A stretch of DNA of 64,000 nt from Ornithinimicrobium sufpigmenti (GCF_004322775.1 NZ_CP036403.1:2480001-2544000); one strand, 5' to 3'. Positions 23,467 through 31,687 are shown, counted from the first letter of the stretch. Notes: generated from the sequence alone by a model not told the origin. Translations and numbers: made by a program.

Positions 23467-24279
23467 TCAGTTGGTCCGCACGCTCCCCGAGGCGTGCAGG
23501 CACACGGTGGCCGCCATCGCCAGGTTGAGCGACTCCGCGCGCTGGATGGGGATGGAGACCGCCGCGTCGCACAGGGCGAGCACGTCCGGCTCCAGGCCCC
23601 AGGCCTCGTTGCCCATCACCCAGGCGTGCGGCCCGGTCAGGTCGACGTCGGGCAGGGCGGTCTCCCCAGAACCGTCGGCGGCCAGCAGCCGGATCCCCCG
23701 CTCCCGGCACGCCCCGAGCAGCTCGGGCACGGGCGCCCCCACGGACACGGGCAGGTGGAACAGGGAGCCGACCGTGGCGCGGACGACCTTGGGGTTGTAG
23801 ACATCGACCGACGCGTCGCTGACCAGCACCGCGGCGGCACCGAAGGCGTCGGCTCCCCGCAGCACGGTGCCGGCGTTGCCGGGGTCACGGACGTGGGTGA
23901 GGACGACGACGAAGCCGGAGTCCCCCACCGCGTCCAGCGCCTGTGTCAGCGGCACGTCGACCTTCTGCGCGACCGCCACCACGCCCTGCGGGGTGCCGGT
24001 GTCGGCCATCGCCGCGAGGACGGCCTCGGTGCACCACCACAGCGGCACCTCCGCCGATGCGGCCTCGGACACCAGCTCGGGATGCCGCTCCCCCGCCGCC
24101 TCGGTGAGGTACAGCGCCTGGGCGTGCATCGCGGCATACCGCAACAGCTCGCGCACCGCCTGCGGTCCCTCCACCAGGAACCGGCCCGTGCGCTCCCGGG
24201 CAGCACGACGCCCCAGCGCGGCGACCTGCCGGACCCGCTCGCTGCGAGCGTTGCTCAGCAACGTGGGTCGGTCGGTCAT
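23467..24279 (-). CDS. TrmH/SpoU-family 23S rRNA 2'-O-methyltransferase
   Basis: 270 aa. SPOUT methyltransferase with an N-terminal L30e-like substrate-binding domain (FLVEGPQAVRELLRYA). Motif 1 is LTHVRDPGNAGTVLRGADAFGA, motif 2 is AWVMGNEAWGLEPDVLALCD, and motif 3 is VSIPIQRAESLNLAMAAT; the trefoil-knot SAM site is complete. The ATG at 24279 starts MTDRPTLLSNARSERV, a normal family N-terminus. Position downstream of rplT matches the actinobacterial tsnR-like gene; the exact nucleotide target is unknown. Confidence 0.9.
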   Translation of the reverse strand: MTDRPTLLSNARSERVRQVAALGRRAARERTGRFLVEGPQAVRELLRYAAMHAQALYLTEAAGERHPELVSEAASAEVPLWWCTEAVLAAMADTGTPQGVVAVAQKVDVPLTQALDAVGDSGFVVVLTHVRDPGNAGTVLRGADAFGAAAVLVSDASVDVYNPKVVRATVGSLFHLPVSVGAPVPELLGACRERGIRLLAADGSGETALPDVDLTGPHAWVMGNEAWGLEPDVLALCDAAVSIPIQRAESLNLAMAATVCLHASGSVRTN

Positions 24280-24331
24280 GCGCCGGGGCGTCGGGCGGAA
24301 AGGGCCGGGATGGCTCTGGCGGCGGCGCGGC

Positions 24332-24721
24332 TCAGGCCGCGGAGCCGGCCTGGGCGTCCTCGGTGGCCGGGACGTTCTCGCGGGCCAGCTCGACCAGCGC
24401 GGCGAAGGCGGCCTCGTCGTGCACCGCGAGCTCGGCGAGCATGCGGCGGTCGACCTCGACACCGGCGGCCTTCAGGCCCTGGATGAACCGGTTGTAGGTC
24501 ATGCCGTTGGCGCGGGCGCCGGCGTTGATCCGCTGGATCCAGAGGCGACGGAAGTCACCCTTGCGCTTGCGGCGGTCGTTGTAGCTGTAGACCAGCGAGT
24601 GGGTGACCTGCTCCTTGGCCTTGCGGTAGAGCCGGCTGCGCTGGCCGCGGTAACCGCTGGCGCGCTCCAGGACGACCCGGCGCTTCTTGTGGGCGTTGAC
24701 CGCCCTCTTCACGCGTGCCAC
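24332..24721 (-). CDS. rplT: ribosomal protein L20
   Basis: 129 aa. Family signature throughout: [39 protein letters not shown], and [20 protein letters not shown]. The last 12 residues ([12 protein letters not shown] region) extend slightly past the usual end. Early-assembly 50S protein and, in other bacteria, an autoregulator of its operon. Third gene of infC-rpmI-rplT; Shine-Dalgarno AAGGAG 5 nt upstream. Confidence 0.98.
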   Translation of the reverse strand: MARVKRAVNAHKKRRVVLERASGYRGQRSRLYRKAKEQVTHSLVYSYNDRRKRKGDFRRLWIQRINAGARANGMTYNRFIQGLKAAGVEVDRRMLAELAVHDEAAFAALVELARENVPATEDAQAGSAA

Positions 24722-24788
24722 GTGAGTACTCCTTGACTAGGTTCTTCGGGGAAAGAAGGAAAAAACGGGGTGTGGTGAGCCGGGCCTC

Positions 24789-24983
24789 TCAGAGGCCGAG
24801 CATCTTCTTCACCCGGCGGACATCGCTGGGCGCGATCTCCTTGTCGTTGACCAGGCGGCGGGCCTGCGAGGCGCGGCGCTCCTGGAACTTGTGCACGTGG
24901 CGCGCACGCTGGTGCATGATCTTGCCCTTGCCCGTCACGCGGAAGCGCTTCTTGGCACCGCTGTGGGTCTTCATCTTCGGCAT
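24789..24983 (-). CDS. rpmI: ribosomal protein L35
   Basis: 64 aa, MPKMKTHSGAKKRFRVTGKG at the start and KKMLGL at the end, both diagnostic. An AAGGAGAC Shine-Dalgarno is 6-7 nt upstream. The longer frame running in from upstream is out of register with infC and is not used. Second gene of the infC operon. Confidence 0.98.
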   Translation of the reverse strand: MPKMKTHSGAKKRFRVTGKGKIMHQRARHVHKFQERRASQARRLVNDKEIAPSDVRRVKKMLGL

Positions 24984-25066
24984 GAGCCGGTCTCCTTCGT
25001 CGTTGCGCCGCGGACGTGCGGGCGTGAACAGGGGTATGGGGTGAGGCTGGGGCGGTGCCCGCGGCC

Positions 25067-25768
25067 TCAGGCGTCCGTGGTCTCCGGGGCCTGCGCGCTG
25101 GTATCGGCGCTGGTATCGGCAGCGGCGTCGGAAGCGGTGTCGGAAGCGTTCTGCGCGGCGGCGTCGGACGAGTTCCCCGAGCCCTCCTGCGCGTCGCCCT
25201 CGGCGTCCCGCTTCTTCTCCTGGTTCTTCTCCTGGATCTTTTCCTGGCGGACCGCGGTCTTCTTCTTGCTCGGCCCCAGGACCATCACCATGTTGCGCCC
25301 GTCCTGCTTGGGCTGGCTCTCCACGAAGCCCAGCTCGGCGACATCCTCGGCCAGGCGCTGCAGCAGCCGGAAGCCCAGCTCGGGACGCGACTGCTCGCGG
25401 CCGCGGAACATGATCGTCACCTTGACCTTGTCGCCACCCTTGAGGAACCGCACGACGTGACCCTTCTTGGTCTCGTAGTCGTGCTTGTCGATCTTCGGGC
25501 GGAGCTTGATCTCCTTGATGATCGTGTTGATCTGGTTCTTCCGGGACTCCCGGGCCTTCATGGCGGCTTCGTACTTGAACTTGCCGAAGTCCATGAGCTT
25601 GGCGACCGGCGGACGCGCCTGAGGGGCAACCTCGACCAGGTCGAGGTCGGCCTCGGCCGCCAGTCGCAGCGCGTCCTCGACGCGCACGATGCCGACCTGT
25701 TCCCCGTTGGGGCCCACCAACCGCACTTCCGGCACCCGGATGCGGTCGTTGATGCGAGGTTCGCTGAT
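25067..25768 (-). CDS. infC: translation initiation factor IF-3, ATC start codon
   Basis: 233 aa. The N-domain begins (M)[18 protein letters not shown]; the C-domain carries [18 protein letters not shown] and [12 protein letters not shown]. The only start in register with the conserved N-terminus is ATC at 25768-25766, 7 nt after a GAAGGAG Shine-Dalgarno; no ATG, GTG or TTG is available there. IF-3 discriminates against such codons, so this rare start is the classic autoregulation device. After residue about 180 there is an extra acidic/alanine tail with K/E-rich and then D/A/S/T-rich repeats ([18 protein letters not shown]). First gene of infC-rpmI-rplT. Confidence 0.95.
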   Translation of the reverse strand: MSEPRINDRIRVPEVRLVGPNGEQVGIVRVEDALRLAAEADLDLVEVAPQARPPVAKLMDFGKFKYEAAMKARESRKNQINTIIKEIKLRPKIDKHDYETKKGHVVRFLKGGDKVKVTIMFRGREQSRPELGFRLLQRLAEDVAELGFVESQPKQDGRNMVMVLGPSKKKTAVRQEKIQEKNQEKKRDAEGDAQEGSGNSSDAAAQNASDTASDAAADTSADTSAQAPETTDA

Positions 25769-25807
25769 GTGCGTGCTCCTTCGTCGTGTCGAACAGGACC
25801 CCGGACA

Positions 25808-25845
25808 CCAGGAAGGCCTCCTGGCACAGGGTGCGCAAGAGGCCT
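25808..25845 (-). promoter_or_regulatory. infC leader: mutually exclusive hairpins
   Basis: About 40-75 nt before the infC start. CCAGGA/TCCTGG (25808-25813 with 25819-25824) forms a compact hairpin. Its inner part, AGGCCTC (25814-25820), is also exactly complementary to GAGGCCT at 25839-25845, so the two folds exclude each other. The leader also contains CCTTC-type segments able to pair with the GAAGGAG Shine-Dalgarno. Suggests a ribosomal-protein leader; the fold is predicted by eye only. Confidence 0.4.
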
Positions 25846-26022
25846 CGACGGTCCACGAGCTCGGGTGGTCGTGGAGTGCACGACGGCCTGCTCGCCGCGG
25901 GCCCGTCCGCACAGGGCGGTCAGGTCCGGACCGTGAACCCGGCGACCCTGAGGTCGTCGCGGGTGGGGGCGTGGCCCCTCTTGCACGTCGGGTGCGCTGA
26001 GCACCCAACTGGTCGATCCACC

Positions 26023-26028
26023 ATCCTA
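26023..26028 (-). promoter_or_regulatory. candidate infC operon promoter (-10)
   Basis: TAGGAT on the minus strand about 255 nt before infC, at the far end of the 288-bp gene-free stretch 25769-26056. No good -35 is visible. It would give a leader long enough to hold the hairpins at 25808-25845. Confidence 0.35.
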
Positions 26029-26056
26029 GCAGACGCCGGTAGGACCTGCGGCACGC

Positions 26057-26887
26057 TCAGGGCGCGACGACGGCCTCGAGCCGGGGCCGGTCGCCCGCTG
26101 CGGCGGGCTCGCCGGGCGGCCCGGTGACGGGCTCGTTCCGTGCCCTGGTCCGCGAACCGGCCGATGCCTCCATGGACTCCCTGCGCGGGTCGTCGACGAC
26201 GGCCACCCCGCTGAGCCGGAACCCCACTCCCCGGACTGCCACCAGCTCGACCGGGGCCCGCACTCCTCCGAGCTTGCGCCGCAGCCGGCGCACCACCGCG
26301 TGCAGGTGTCCCGAGTCCCCCGTGAAGGCGGTGCCCCACACCAGCCGGGTCAGCTCGGCGAAGCGCTGGACCTGACCAGCGCGCTGCATGAGCACCTCGA
26401 GCACCCCGAACTCCAACGGGGTGAGGGTGCGCTCGCGCCCGTCGTGCACCACCCGGCGCCGGTCAGGGTCGAGGAGCAGCCCGCTCGGGCGGGCGGGCGG
26501 GTCGGGTGCGGGCGAGAGCTGGGCCTTGGGCGGCCCAGGCGGCGGGTATGCCGTGTGCGAGGCCTCTTCGTGCGCGGCGGCCCCGGAGGAGTGTCGCGTA
26601 GGGGGTGGCGCACCGCGCGGTGCCGCGGGCCGTGCGCTGGGCTGTGCGCTGTCGAGCAGGGCCCGGGCCTCCTCGACCGAGCCGACAGCGAGCACCGGAC
26701 CGTCCCACCCCGCCTGGGCGAGCTGGCCGACGTGCGCGACCGTCATCGGTGACAGGATGACGATGAGGGCAACCTCGGCCGGCGGTTCCTGGGGCGTCAC
26801 CGGCACCCCTACCTGGTCGCCCCGCGGACCCGCGTGCGCCACCATTGTCGAAGTACCTCCCGAGGCCGTGACCTGCGCATCACCCAT
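26057..26887 (-). CDS. OmpR/PhoB-type winged-helix regulator with atypical N-terminal domain (copy 1)
   Basis: 276 aa. The C-terminal half (residues about 137-232) is a trans_reg_C DNA-binding domain: RTLTPLEFGVLEVLMQRAGQ, LTRLVWG, the HAVVRRLRRKLGG recognition helix and VRGVGFRLSG wing. The N-terminal part (about 38-80) has a Rossmann-like strand-helix-strand (ALIVILSPMTVAHVGQLAQA, WDGPVLAVGSVEEARALLD) but no acidic pair and no phospho-acceptor Asp, so it is not a normal receiver. A P/A-rich linker joins them and a disordered tail follows. A paralogue lies directly upstream. Targets unknown; an HTH-type regulator independent of phosphorylation is inferred. Confidence 0.8.
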   Translation of the reverse strand: MGDAQVTASGGTSTMVAHAGPRGDQVGVPVTPQEPPAEVALIVILSPMTVAHVGQLAQAGWDGPVLAVGSVEEARALLDSAQPSARPAAPRGAPPPTRHSSGAAAHEEASHTAYPPPGPPKAQLSPAPDPPARPSGLLLDPDRRRVVHDGRERTLTPLEFGVLEVLMQRAGQVQRFAELTRLVWGTAFTGDSGHLHAVVRRLRRKLGGVRAPVELVAVRGVGFRLSGVAVVDDPRRESMEASAGSRTRARNEPVTGPPGEPAAAGDRPRLEAVVAP

Positions 26888-26911
26888 ACGCTTGCCGGTG
26901 CAGCTGCTTCG

Positions 26912-26940
26912 AACCTAGGGGTGCCGGAGCTGGGCCACAA
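26912..26940 (-). promoter_or_regulatory. promoter of winged-helix regulator copy 1
   Basis: TTGTGG (26940-26935), 17-bp spacer, TAGGTT (26917-26912) on the minus strand, with initiation expected about 18 nt before the ATG. The gene therefore has its own promoter despite following its paralogue. Confidence 0.5.
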
Positions 26941-27016
26941 GGCTCTTGACCAAGTCCTTACCCGCCCTTGACCTGATCGTGACCGCTGAGCCGATGTGAC
27001 GGCGCAGCGGGGGCGG

Positions 27017-27598
27017 TCACGACCTGCGCACCGCGCGGAAGCCGACCCCGTGAACCACCTGCACCTGCACCGGGCTGCCGATCTCGTCCAGCTTGCGCCG
27101 GACCCGTTTGACCACCGAGTGGACCTGGGCGGTGTCACCCACGTGCCCGGTCCCCCAGACCTCCTCGGTGAGCTCGGCGTACCGGCGGACCTGGCGCGGC
27201 TGGGCGACCAGCGCGTGGAGCACGGCGTACTCCAACGGCGTCAGGTGCACCTGTCGACCACCGCTGGCGACCAGCTGCCGGTCCGGGTCCAGGATCAGCT
27301 CGAGGCGAGCCGACTGACGTCTCGGTGCTGGGGTGGACGGCAGCTGCTGCCGGTCCGCGGCGGCGGGGCCTGGCTGCGGCCCTGGCCCGGAGGGGCCGGG
27401 CTGCGGCTCGGGGCGGGTCAGTCCCGGCCGAAGGCGGCGGGCCAGCTCGGTCGCCTCGCCCGCGTCCCCCACCACGACCACCGGGCCGGTCCATCCGCTC
27501 TCCTGTACCCGGCGCAAGGACTCAGCGAGGTGCCGCGAGGCGACCAGGACCAGTGCTGTAGGGAACGTGCACGGACCGTCCGTGGGATCAGACGTCAC
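27017..27598 (-). CDS. OmpR/PhoB-type winged-helix regulator with atypical N-terminal domain (copy 2)
   Basis: 193 aa paralogue of the next gene. N-terminal strand-helix-strand (ALVLVASRHLAESLRRVQES, WTGPVVVVGDAGEATELARR) matches copy 1 in layout, again without receiver Asp residues. A Q/P/G-rich linker (about 60-95) leads to the DNA-binding domain with VHLTPLEYAVLHALVAQPRQ, LTEEVWG, VHSVVKRVRRKLDE and VHGVGFRAVRRS. The GTG start has a GGGGGAGG Shine-Dalgarno. Divergent from the fur-katA pair 151 bp away, so it could act on that region, but nothing shows it does. Confidence 0.8.
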   Translation of the reverse strand: MTSDPTDGPCTFPTALVLVASRHLAESLRRVQESGWTGPVVVVGDAGEATELARRLRPGLTRPEPQPGPSGPGPQPGPAAADRQQLPSTPAPRRQSARLELILDPDRQLVASGGRQVHLTPLEYAVLHALVAQPRQVRRYAELTEEVWGTGHVGDTAQVHSVVKRVRRKLDEIGSPVQVQVVHGVGFRAVRRS

Positions 27599-27713
27599 CG
27601 GAGACAGCCTCCCCCCTCATGCCGGACGGGCACGGCCTACCATCCACACCTCGCACGCCGCACCCTAGGGCACTGGTCCGACGCCGTCCACCACCGAGCC
27701 GGCCTTCGAGAAA

Positions 27714-27728
27714 CTTGAATGATTCAAG
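27714..27728. promoter_or_regulatory. Fur/PerR-like operator before fur-katA
   Basis: Perfect 15-bp palindrome CTTGAAT-G-ATTCAAG, centred 29 bp before the fur ATG and lying over the expected promoter (a GATTAT -10 candidate at 27728-27733). Half-sites resemble the 7-1-7 layout of Fur/PerR boxes. The adjacent Fur-family gene is the obvious ligand. Confidence 0.65.
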
Positions 27729-27749
27729 ATTATCTGAGAGACTGTACCT

Positions 27750-28202
27750 ATGTCCGCATCACCCGCCGCCGCCCTCCGAGAGGCCGGTCTGCGCGTGACG
27801 AATGCCCGTCTGGAGGTCCTGCAGACGGTGCAGCAGCACCCGCACGCCGATGCCGCCACGGTGCTGACCCTGACCCGGGAACGAGCCCGGGGAGTGTCGG
27901 TGCAGGGCGTGTACGACGTGCTCGGCACGCTCACCGACGCGGGCCTGCTGCGCCGGATCCAGCCGGCCCACTCGGTGGCCCGGTTCGAGATCGACGACGG
28001 CGACAACCACCACCACGTGGTGTGCCGCAGCTGCGAGGCGATCGTCGACGTCCCGTGCGCGGTGGGTGAACGGCCCTGCCTGGATCCGGCGGCCGCCGCC
28101 GCGCTCGGTTTTGAGGTGGACGAGGCCGAGATCATCTACTGGGGCACCTGCCCTGCCTGCCGCGAGGACCGTCCAGCGACCGCACTGGATACCCCCGCCT
28201 GA
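27750..28202 (+). CDS. Fur-family peroxide/metal repressor (FurA/CatR type)
   Basis: 150 aa. Winged helix in the first 85 residues ([40 protein letters not shown]). Then the metal/dimer domain with [20 protein letters not shown], and the C-terminal CPAC pair; the two CxxC motifs form a structural zinc site. Placement directly before catalase and behind a perfect palindrome indicates a peroxide-responsive FurA/CatR/PerR repressor of both genes rather than an iron-uptake Fur. The start ATG follows a weak GAGAG and may be near-leaderless. Confidence 0.88.
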   Translation: MSASPAAALREAGLRVTNARLEVLQTVQQHPHADAATVLTLTRERARGVSVQGVYDVLGTLTDAGLLRRIQPAHSVARFEIDDGDNHHHVVCRSCEAIVDVPCAVGERPCLDPAAAAALGFEVDEAEIIYWGTCPACREDRPATALDTPA

Positions 28203-28288
28203 CCGTCCCGAGCGGGGCCGGCCGCGCCCTGGCGCGACCCACGCACCACCAAGCAACGAAGCGTTCCCGAAGAGATCGAAGGAGAAGC

Positions 28289-29875
28289 ATGACCGATATC
28301 CAGCACGGCTACGTCAACGCCGAGCACAGTGGGCAGGGTGCCCCCCTCATTGGCTCCACCCACAGCAACGGCGCGCCCAACGAGTCTGACCGCAACAGCC
28401 TGTCGGTCGGGTCAGACGGCCCGCTGCTCCTGCACGACGTCTCGCTGATCGAGGCCCTGGCCTCCTTCGACCGGGAGAAGGTGCCGGAGCGTCTGCCGCA
28501 CGCCAAGGGCTCGGGCGCGTTCGGCGTCTACGAGACCACCGAGGACGTCTCCGCCTGGACCAAGGCGGGCATCTTCCAGCAGGGCGCCTCTGCCGAGACC
28601 CTCCTGCGGTTCTCCACGGTCGCGGGCGAGCAGGGCTCACCCGACACCTGGCGTGACGTCCGGGGCTTCGCGGTCCGTCTCTACACCGATGAGGGCAACC
28701 TCGACATCGTCGGGAACAACACCCCGGTCTTCTTCGTCCGCGACCCGATGAAGTTCCCCAACTTCATCCGTTCCCAGCGCCGCCTGCCCGACAGCGGCCT
28801 GCGCTCGGCGAACATGCAGTGGGACTTCTGGACGCACAACCCGGAGTCCGCGCACCAGGTGACCTACCTCATGGGTGACCGTGGTCTGCCCAAGACCTGG
28901 CGCCACATGAACGGCTACTCCTCGCACACTTACATGTGGGTCAACGAGGCGGGCGAGCGGTTCTGGGTCAAGTACCACTGGCACAGCGACCAGGGGGTGG
29001 AGAACATGACCAACGAGGAGGCCGAGCAGCTGGCCGGCCAGGACGCCGACATCCACCGTCGCGACCTCTTCGACGCCATCGAGCGCGGGGACTTCCCCAG
29101 CTGGACCCTCTCCGTGCAGGTCATGCCCTACGAGGAGGCCAAGACCTACCGGTTCAACCCCTTCGACCTGACCAAGGTCTGGCCGCACGCGGACTACCCG
29201 CTGCACAAGGTCGGCAAGCTGACGCTGAACCGCAACCCGCAGAACTGGTTCGCCCAGATCGAGCAGGCCGCGTTCAGCCCGTCCAACACGGTCCCCGGCA
29301 CGGGCGTGTCCCCGGACAAGATGCTGCTGGCCCGCACCTTCTCCTACCCGGACGCCCAGCGGCACCGGATCGGCGCCAACTTCACCCACCTGCCGGTGAA
29401 CCAGCCGAAGGTCCAGGTCAACGCCTACCAGTTCGACGGTCCGATGGCCTACCTGCACTCGGGCAGCCAGCCCACCTACGTCACCAACTCCTACGGCCGG
29501 CCCTGGTCGGACCAGGAGGGCCCGGTGGAGAACGGCTGGGAGGCCGACGGCGCGCTCGTCCGGCAGGCCTACCAGCTGCGTGAGGACGACGACGACTTCG
29601 GTCAGGCCGGCACCCTGGTGCGGGAGGTCTTCGACGACGCCCAGCGCGAGCGCCTCGTGCAGACCGTCGCCGGCGCGATGGGCGACGTCCAGCCGGAGAT
29701 CCGCGCGCGGGTCTTCGAGTACTGGCGCAACGTCGACCAGGAGATCGGCAACCGCATCCAGCAGGCCGCCCAGGCCAACGCGGGCACCGACCACTACCCC
29801 GGTCTGGATGAGCCGGCGGACGAGTTCCCCTCCCTCAAGGAGGAGCCGGGCGACGCCTACGTGGGCGTGCGCTGA
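28289..29875 (+). CDS. katA: monofunctional haem catalase
   Basis: 528 aa. Converts hydrogen peroxide to water and oxygen. Distal His71 in [17 protein letters not shown], distal Asn in [15 protein letters not shown], and the proximal haem Tyr353 in [12 protein letters not shown] are all present. Length and lack of a flavodoxin-like extension mark a small-subunit catalase. Shine-Dalgarno GAAGGAGAA is 4-5 nt upstream. It follows the Fur-family gene by 86 bp and is probably co-regulated by it. A strong hairpin terminator and a repeat array follow the stop. Confidence 0.96.
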   Translation: MTDIQHGYVNAEHSGQGAPLIGSTHSNGAPNESDRNSLSVGSDGPLLLHDVSLIEALASFDREKVPERLPHAKGSGAFGVYETTEDVSAWTKAGIFQQGASAETLLRFSTVAGEQGSPDTWRDVRGFAVRLYTDEGNLDIVGNNTPVFFVRDPMKFPNFIRSQRRLPDSGLRSANMQWDFWTHNPESAHQVTYLMGDRGLPKTWRHMNGYSSHTYMWVNEAGERFWVKYHWHSDQGVENMTNEEAEQLAGQDADIHRRDLFDAIERGDFPSWTLSVQVMPYEEAKTYRFNPFDLTKVWPHADYPLHKVGKLTLNRNPQNWFAQIEQAAFSPSNTVPGTGVSPDKMLLARTFSYPDAQRHRIGANFTHLPVNQPKVQVNAYQFDGPMAYLHSGSQPTYVTNSYGRPWSDQEGPVENGWEADGALVRQAYQLREDDDDFGQAGTLVREVFDDAQRERLVQTVAGAMGDVQPEIRARVFEYWRNVDQEIGNRIQQAAQANAGTDHYPGLDEPADEFPSLKEEPGDAYVGVR

Positions 29876-29896
29876 CCACCCACGGCTGATGGTCCA

Positions 29897-29930
29897 CAGC
29901 TGACCGTCCGCAGCTGACCGTCCGCAGCTG
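29897..29930 (+). repeat. 14-bp tandem repeat after katA
   Basis: CAGCTGACCGTCCG at 29897-29910 and 29911-29924, then CAGCTG at 29925-29930. Lies between the katA stop and its terminator; no function apparent. Confidence 0.7.
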
Positions 29931-29934
29931 ATCA

Positions 29935-29971
29935 CCGCCGGCCGGGTCGCCTCGTGCGACCCGGCCGGCGG
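29935..29971 (+). terminator. katA terminator hairpin
   Basis: Perfect 16-bp GC-rich stem (29935-29950 with 29956-29971, arm CCGCCGGCCGGGTCGC) around a 5-nt CTCGT loop, 60 nt after the katA stop. No T tract follows, as is common in high-GC actinobacteria. Confidence 0.7.
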
Positions 29972-29989
29972 CGTCTGCGGTGTTCCCCG

Positions 29990-30055
29990 CACAGGACACG
30001 CCAGACGTCGCCACAGGACACGCGATACGTCGCCACAGGACACGCAGAACGTCTC
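29990..30055 (+). repeat. 22-bp stop-anchored repeat array, sense to katA
   Basis: Three units start at 29990, 30012 and 30034, each beginning with CACAGGACACG and followed by a variable 11-mer (CCAGACGTCGC, CGATACGTCGC, then a degenerate copy). The period is exactly 22 bp. Orientation is sense to katA. It faces an opposed array serving sseB, producing a long inverted repeat. Confidence 0.8.
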
Positions 30056-30115
30056 GGTCACGTGTTCTGTCGGGCCGTCTGGCGTGTCCTGTCGGGCCTT
30101 CTGGCGTGTCCTGTC
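30050..30115 (-). repeat. 22-bp stop-anchored repeat array, sense to sseB
   Basis: Minus-strand units GACAGGACACGCCAGAAGG... at 30115-30094, the next at 30093-30072, and a degenerate third at 30071-30050, exact 22-bp period. The first unit begins 11 bp past the sseB TGA. Segment 30077-30092 is the exact reverse complement of 29991-30006 in the opposing array. Confidence 0.8.
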
Positions 30116-30125
30116 GGTGGGCTGG

Positions 30126-30971
30126 TCAGCCGAGGCGGAAGGCGAGGGCGTCGATGCGGGTGCGGGTGTCCTGGTCCTCCGCCAGCCGCTCCCCGATGCC
30201 GGTCACCAGCGTCTGCACCTGCGTCTGGGTCAGGCCCGGCGCCAGTCTGAGGCGAACCTGCAGCTGGCCCCCCGGCCCGCCGCCGAGCTCGTGGCCCAGG
30301 ACGGCCGGCTCGTCCGCCACCGCCCCCGCCACCGCGGCGGCGACGGCAGGATCCCGGTGGGCAGGCACCCAGTCCCGGCCCATCGCCAGGGCCCACACCA
30401 TGGACGGGCGCAGGGTGTATGCCGCGGGGCCGGGCGGGGCCGGCAGGTCGACGGGGATGACGTCACACCCCTCCTGGACCGCCGCCAGCGCAGCCCGCTG
30501 GGCGGTGACCGGCACGGGCCTGGCCTCGGCGTTCCACGCGGCCAGTGCAGCGGTCGAGGTGAAGGCGGGCAGCGCACGCTGACCGTCCGGGGCGACCAGC
30601 GTCACCGAGGCCATGTCGCTCACCGCGTCGACCGGGATCCCGGAGGACTCGTCGATCTCGCTCGGGACCGCCACGATCGGGACGATGAGGCGGGCCCGCG
30701 CCGCCGCGGCGACCAGCTCCTCCTCGTCGCGCTCGGTGTCCGGGCTCGCCAACAGCTGCGCCAGCCGGGCGTCGGCGGCGCCGGTGTCGTCGTCGAAGCC
30801 GGTCCCGGTGAGGGTGCGCCCGGCCCACGGGACCCCAGCGGTGTCATGACCGGCCGCCGGGTCGTGCCCGGTGAAGCGGTGCGGCCCGTCGGCGCCCTGC
30901 TGCTGGTCGTCACCGCCCTGGTGCACGCCGGCCATGCCCGGGTGCGGGCCGTCGCTGCTCGGGTGGGTCAT
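30126..30971 (-). CDS. SseB-family protein
   Basis: 281 aa. The ATG at 30971 is chosen over one two codons upstream because GGAGG is then 7 nt away and the start overlaps the hisA stop as ATGA. Residues 1-45 are a G/H/D-rich disordered head. The core (about 50-150, ARLAQLLASPD, ELVAAAARARLIVPIVAV, LPAFTSTAALAAWN) is the SseB N-terminal domain. A C-terminal SseB-like domain (RLRLAPGLTQTQVQTLVTG) follows. Actinobacterial SseB proteins are of unknown function; the Salmonella type III name is only a domain label. Followed by a 22-bp repeat array. Confidence 0.8.
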   Translation of the reverse strand: MTHPSSDGPHPGMAGVHQGGDDQQQGADGPHRFTGHDPAAGHDTAGVPWAGRTLTGTGFDDDTGAADARLAQLLASPDTERDEEELVAAAARARLIVPIVAVPSEIDESSGIPVDAVSDMASVTLVAPDGQRALPAFTSTAALAAWNAEARPVPVTAQRAALAAVQEGCDVIPVDLPAPPGPAAYTLRPSMVWALAMGRDWVPAHRDPAVAAAVAGAVADEPAVLGHELGGGPGGQLQVRLRLAPGLTQTQVQTLVTGIGERLAEDQDTRTRIDALAFRLG

Positions 30972-31687
30972 CGGCATACCTCCAGGGCCTGTTCCAGGGT
31001 GAACTCGTCGTGGTAGAGCGCGGCCCCCAGGACCGCCTCGGTGACCCCCTGGCCGGTCAGGGCCCGCAGGGCGCGCAGGTCGGCGAGCTTCGCGACCCCG
31101 CCGGAGGCGGTCACCTCGGTCTGCCCCAGCGCGGCGATCTCGGCGAACAGGGTGACGTCGCTGCCCTGGCGCGACCCGTCCCGGGCAGCGTCGGCCACGA
31201 GCATGCGGGACGTCAGCCCCAGCACCGGGTGGCCAGGGAGGACCTCGTGGACCGGGCCCAGGTCGAGCCCGGTCCCCCGACTGACGACCCGGCCCTGTCG
31301 CACGTCGACCGCGGCCACGACCCGGTCCCTGCCGTGCCGCTCGACCGCACTCACCAGCAGGTCCGCGTCACCCAACGTCGAGCTGGCCAGCACGAGCCGT
31401 GCGGCCTGCGTGCCTGCGGCCCACTCGATGCTCGCCGCGGTGCCCAGGCCGCCGGAGAGCTGCACCGGCACGGGGAGGCGGGTGACCAGCTCCTCGAGCA
31501 GGTCCGCGTTGTCCCCACGCCCGAAGGCCCGGTCGAGGTCCACCAGGTGGATCCACTGCGCGCCCCGTTCGACCCAGCCCATCGCCACGCGGAAGGGGTC
31601 GTCGGTCCCGCCGTCGACCACCTGGGCGGCCCGGCCGGCCGCGACGTCCACCGCGGGCAGCAGGGTCAGCGGTGCAGCGGCGGTCAC
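30968..31687 (-). CDS. priA: bifunctional phosphoribosyl isomerase A (HisA/TrpF)
   Basis: 239 aa (beta-alpha)8 barrel. LLPAVDVAAGRAAQ with the first catalytic Asp at residue 11, HLVDLDRAFGRGDN, VQLSGGLGTAAS and the second half VAAVDVRQGRVVSRGTG with the second catalytic Asp, then TASGGVAKLADLRAL. In actinobacteria this enzyme usually serves both histidine (ProFAR isomerase) and tryptophan (PRA isomerase) pathways, hence PriA. The GTG start overlaps the upstream unknown gene as GTGA. No hisH or hisF is adjacent, which is unusual. Confidence 0.93.
   Translation of the reverse strand: MTAAAPLTLLPAVDVAAGRAAQVVDGGTDDPFRVAMGWVERGAQWIHLVDLDRAFGRGDNADLLEELVTRLPVPVQLSGGLGTAASIEWAAGTQAARLVLASSTLGDADLLVSAVERHGRDRVVAAVDVRQGRVVSRGTGLDLGPVHEVLPGHPVLGLTSRMLVADAARDGSRQGSDVTLFAEIAALGQTEVTASGGVAKLADLRALRALTGQGVTEAVLGAALYHDEFTLEQALEVCR

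Noticed and set aside
29876..30125. Small coding genes in the katA-sseB gap
   Set aside because: The open frames simply read the repeat units; codons repeat with the array, not with a protein.
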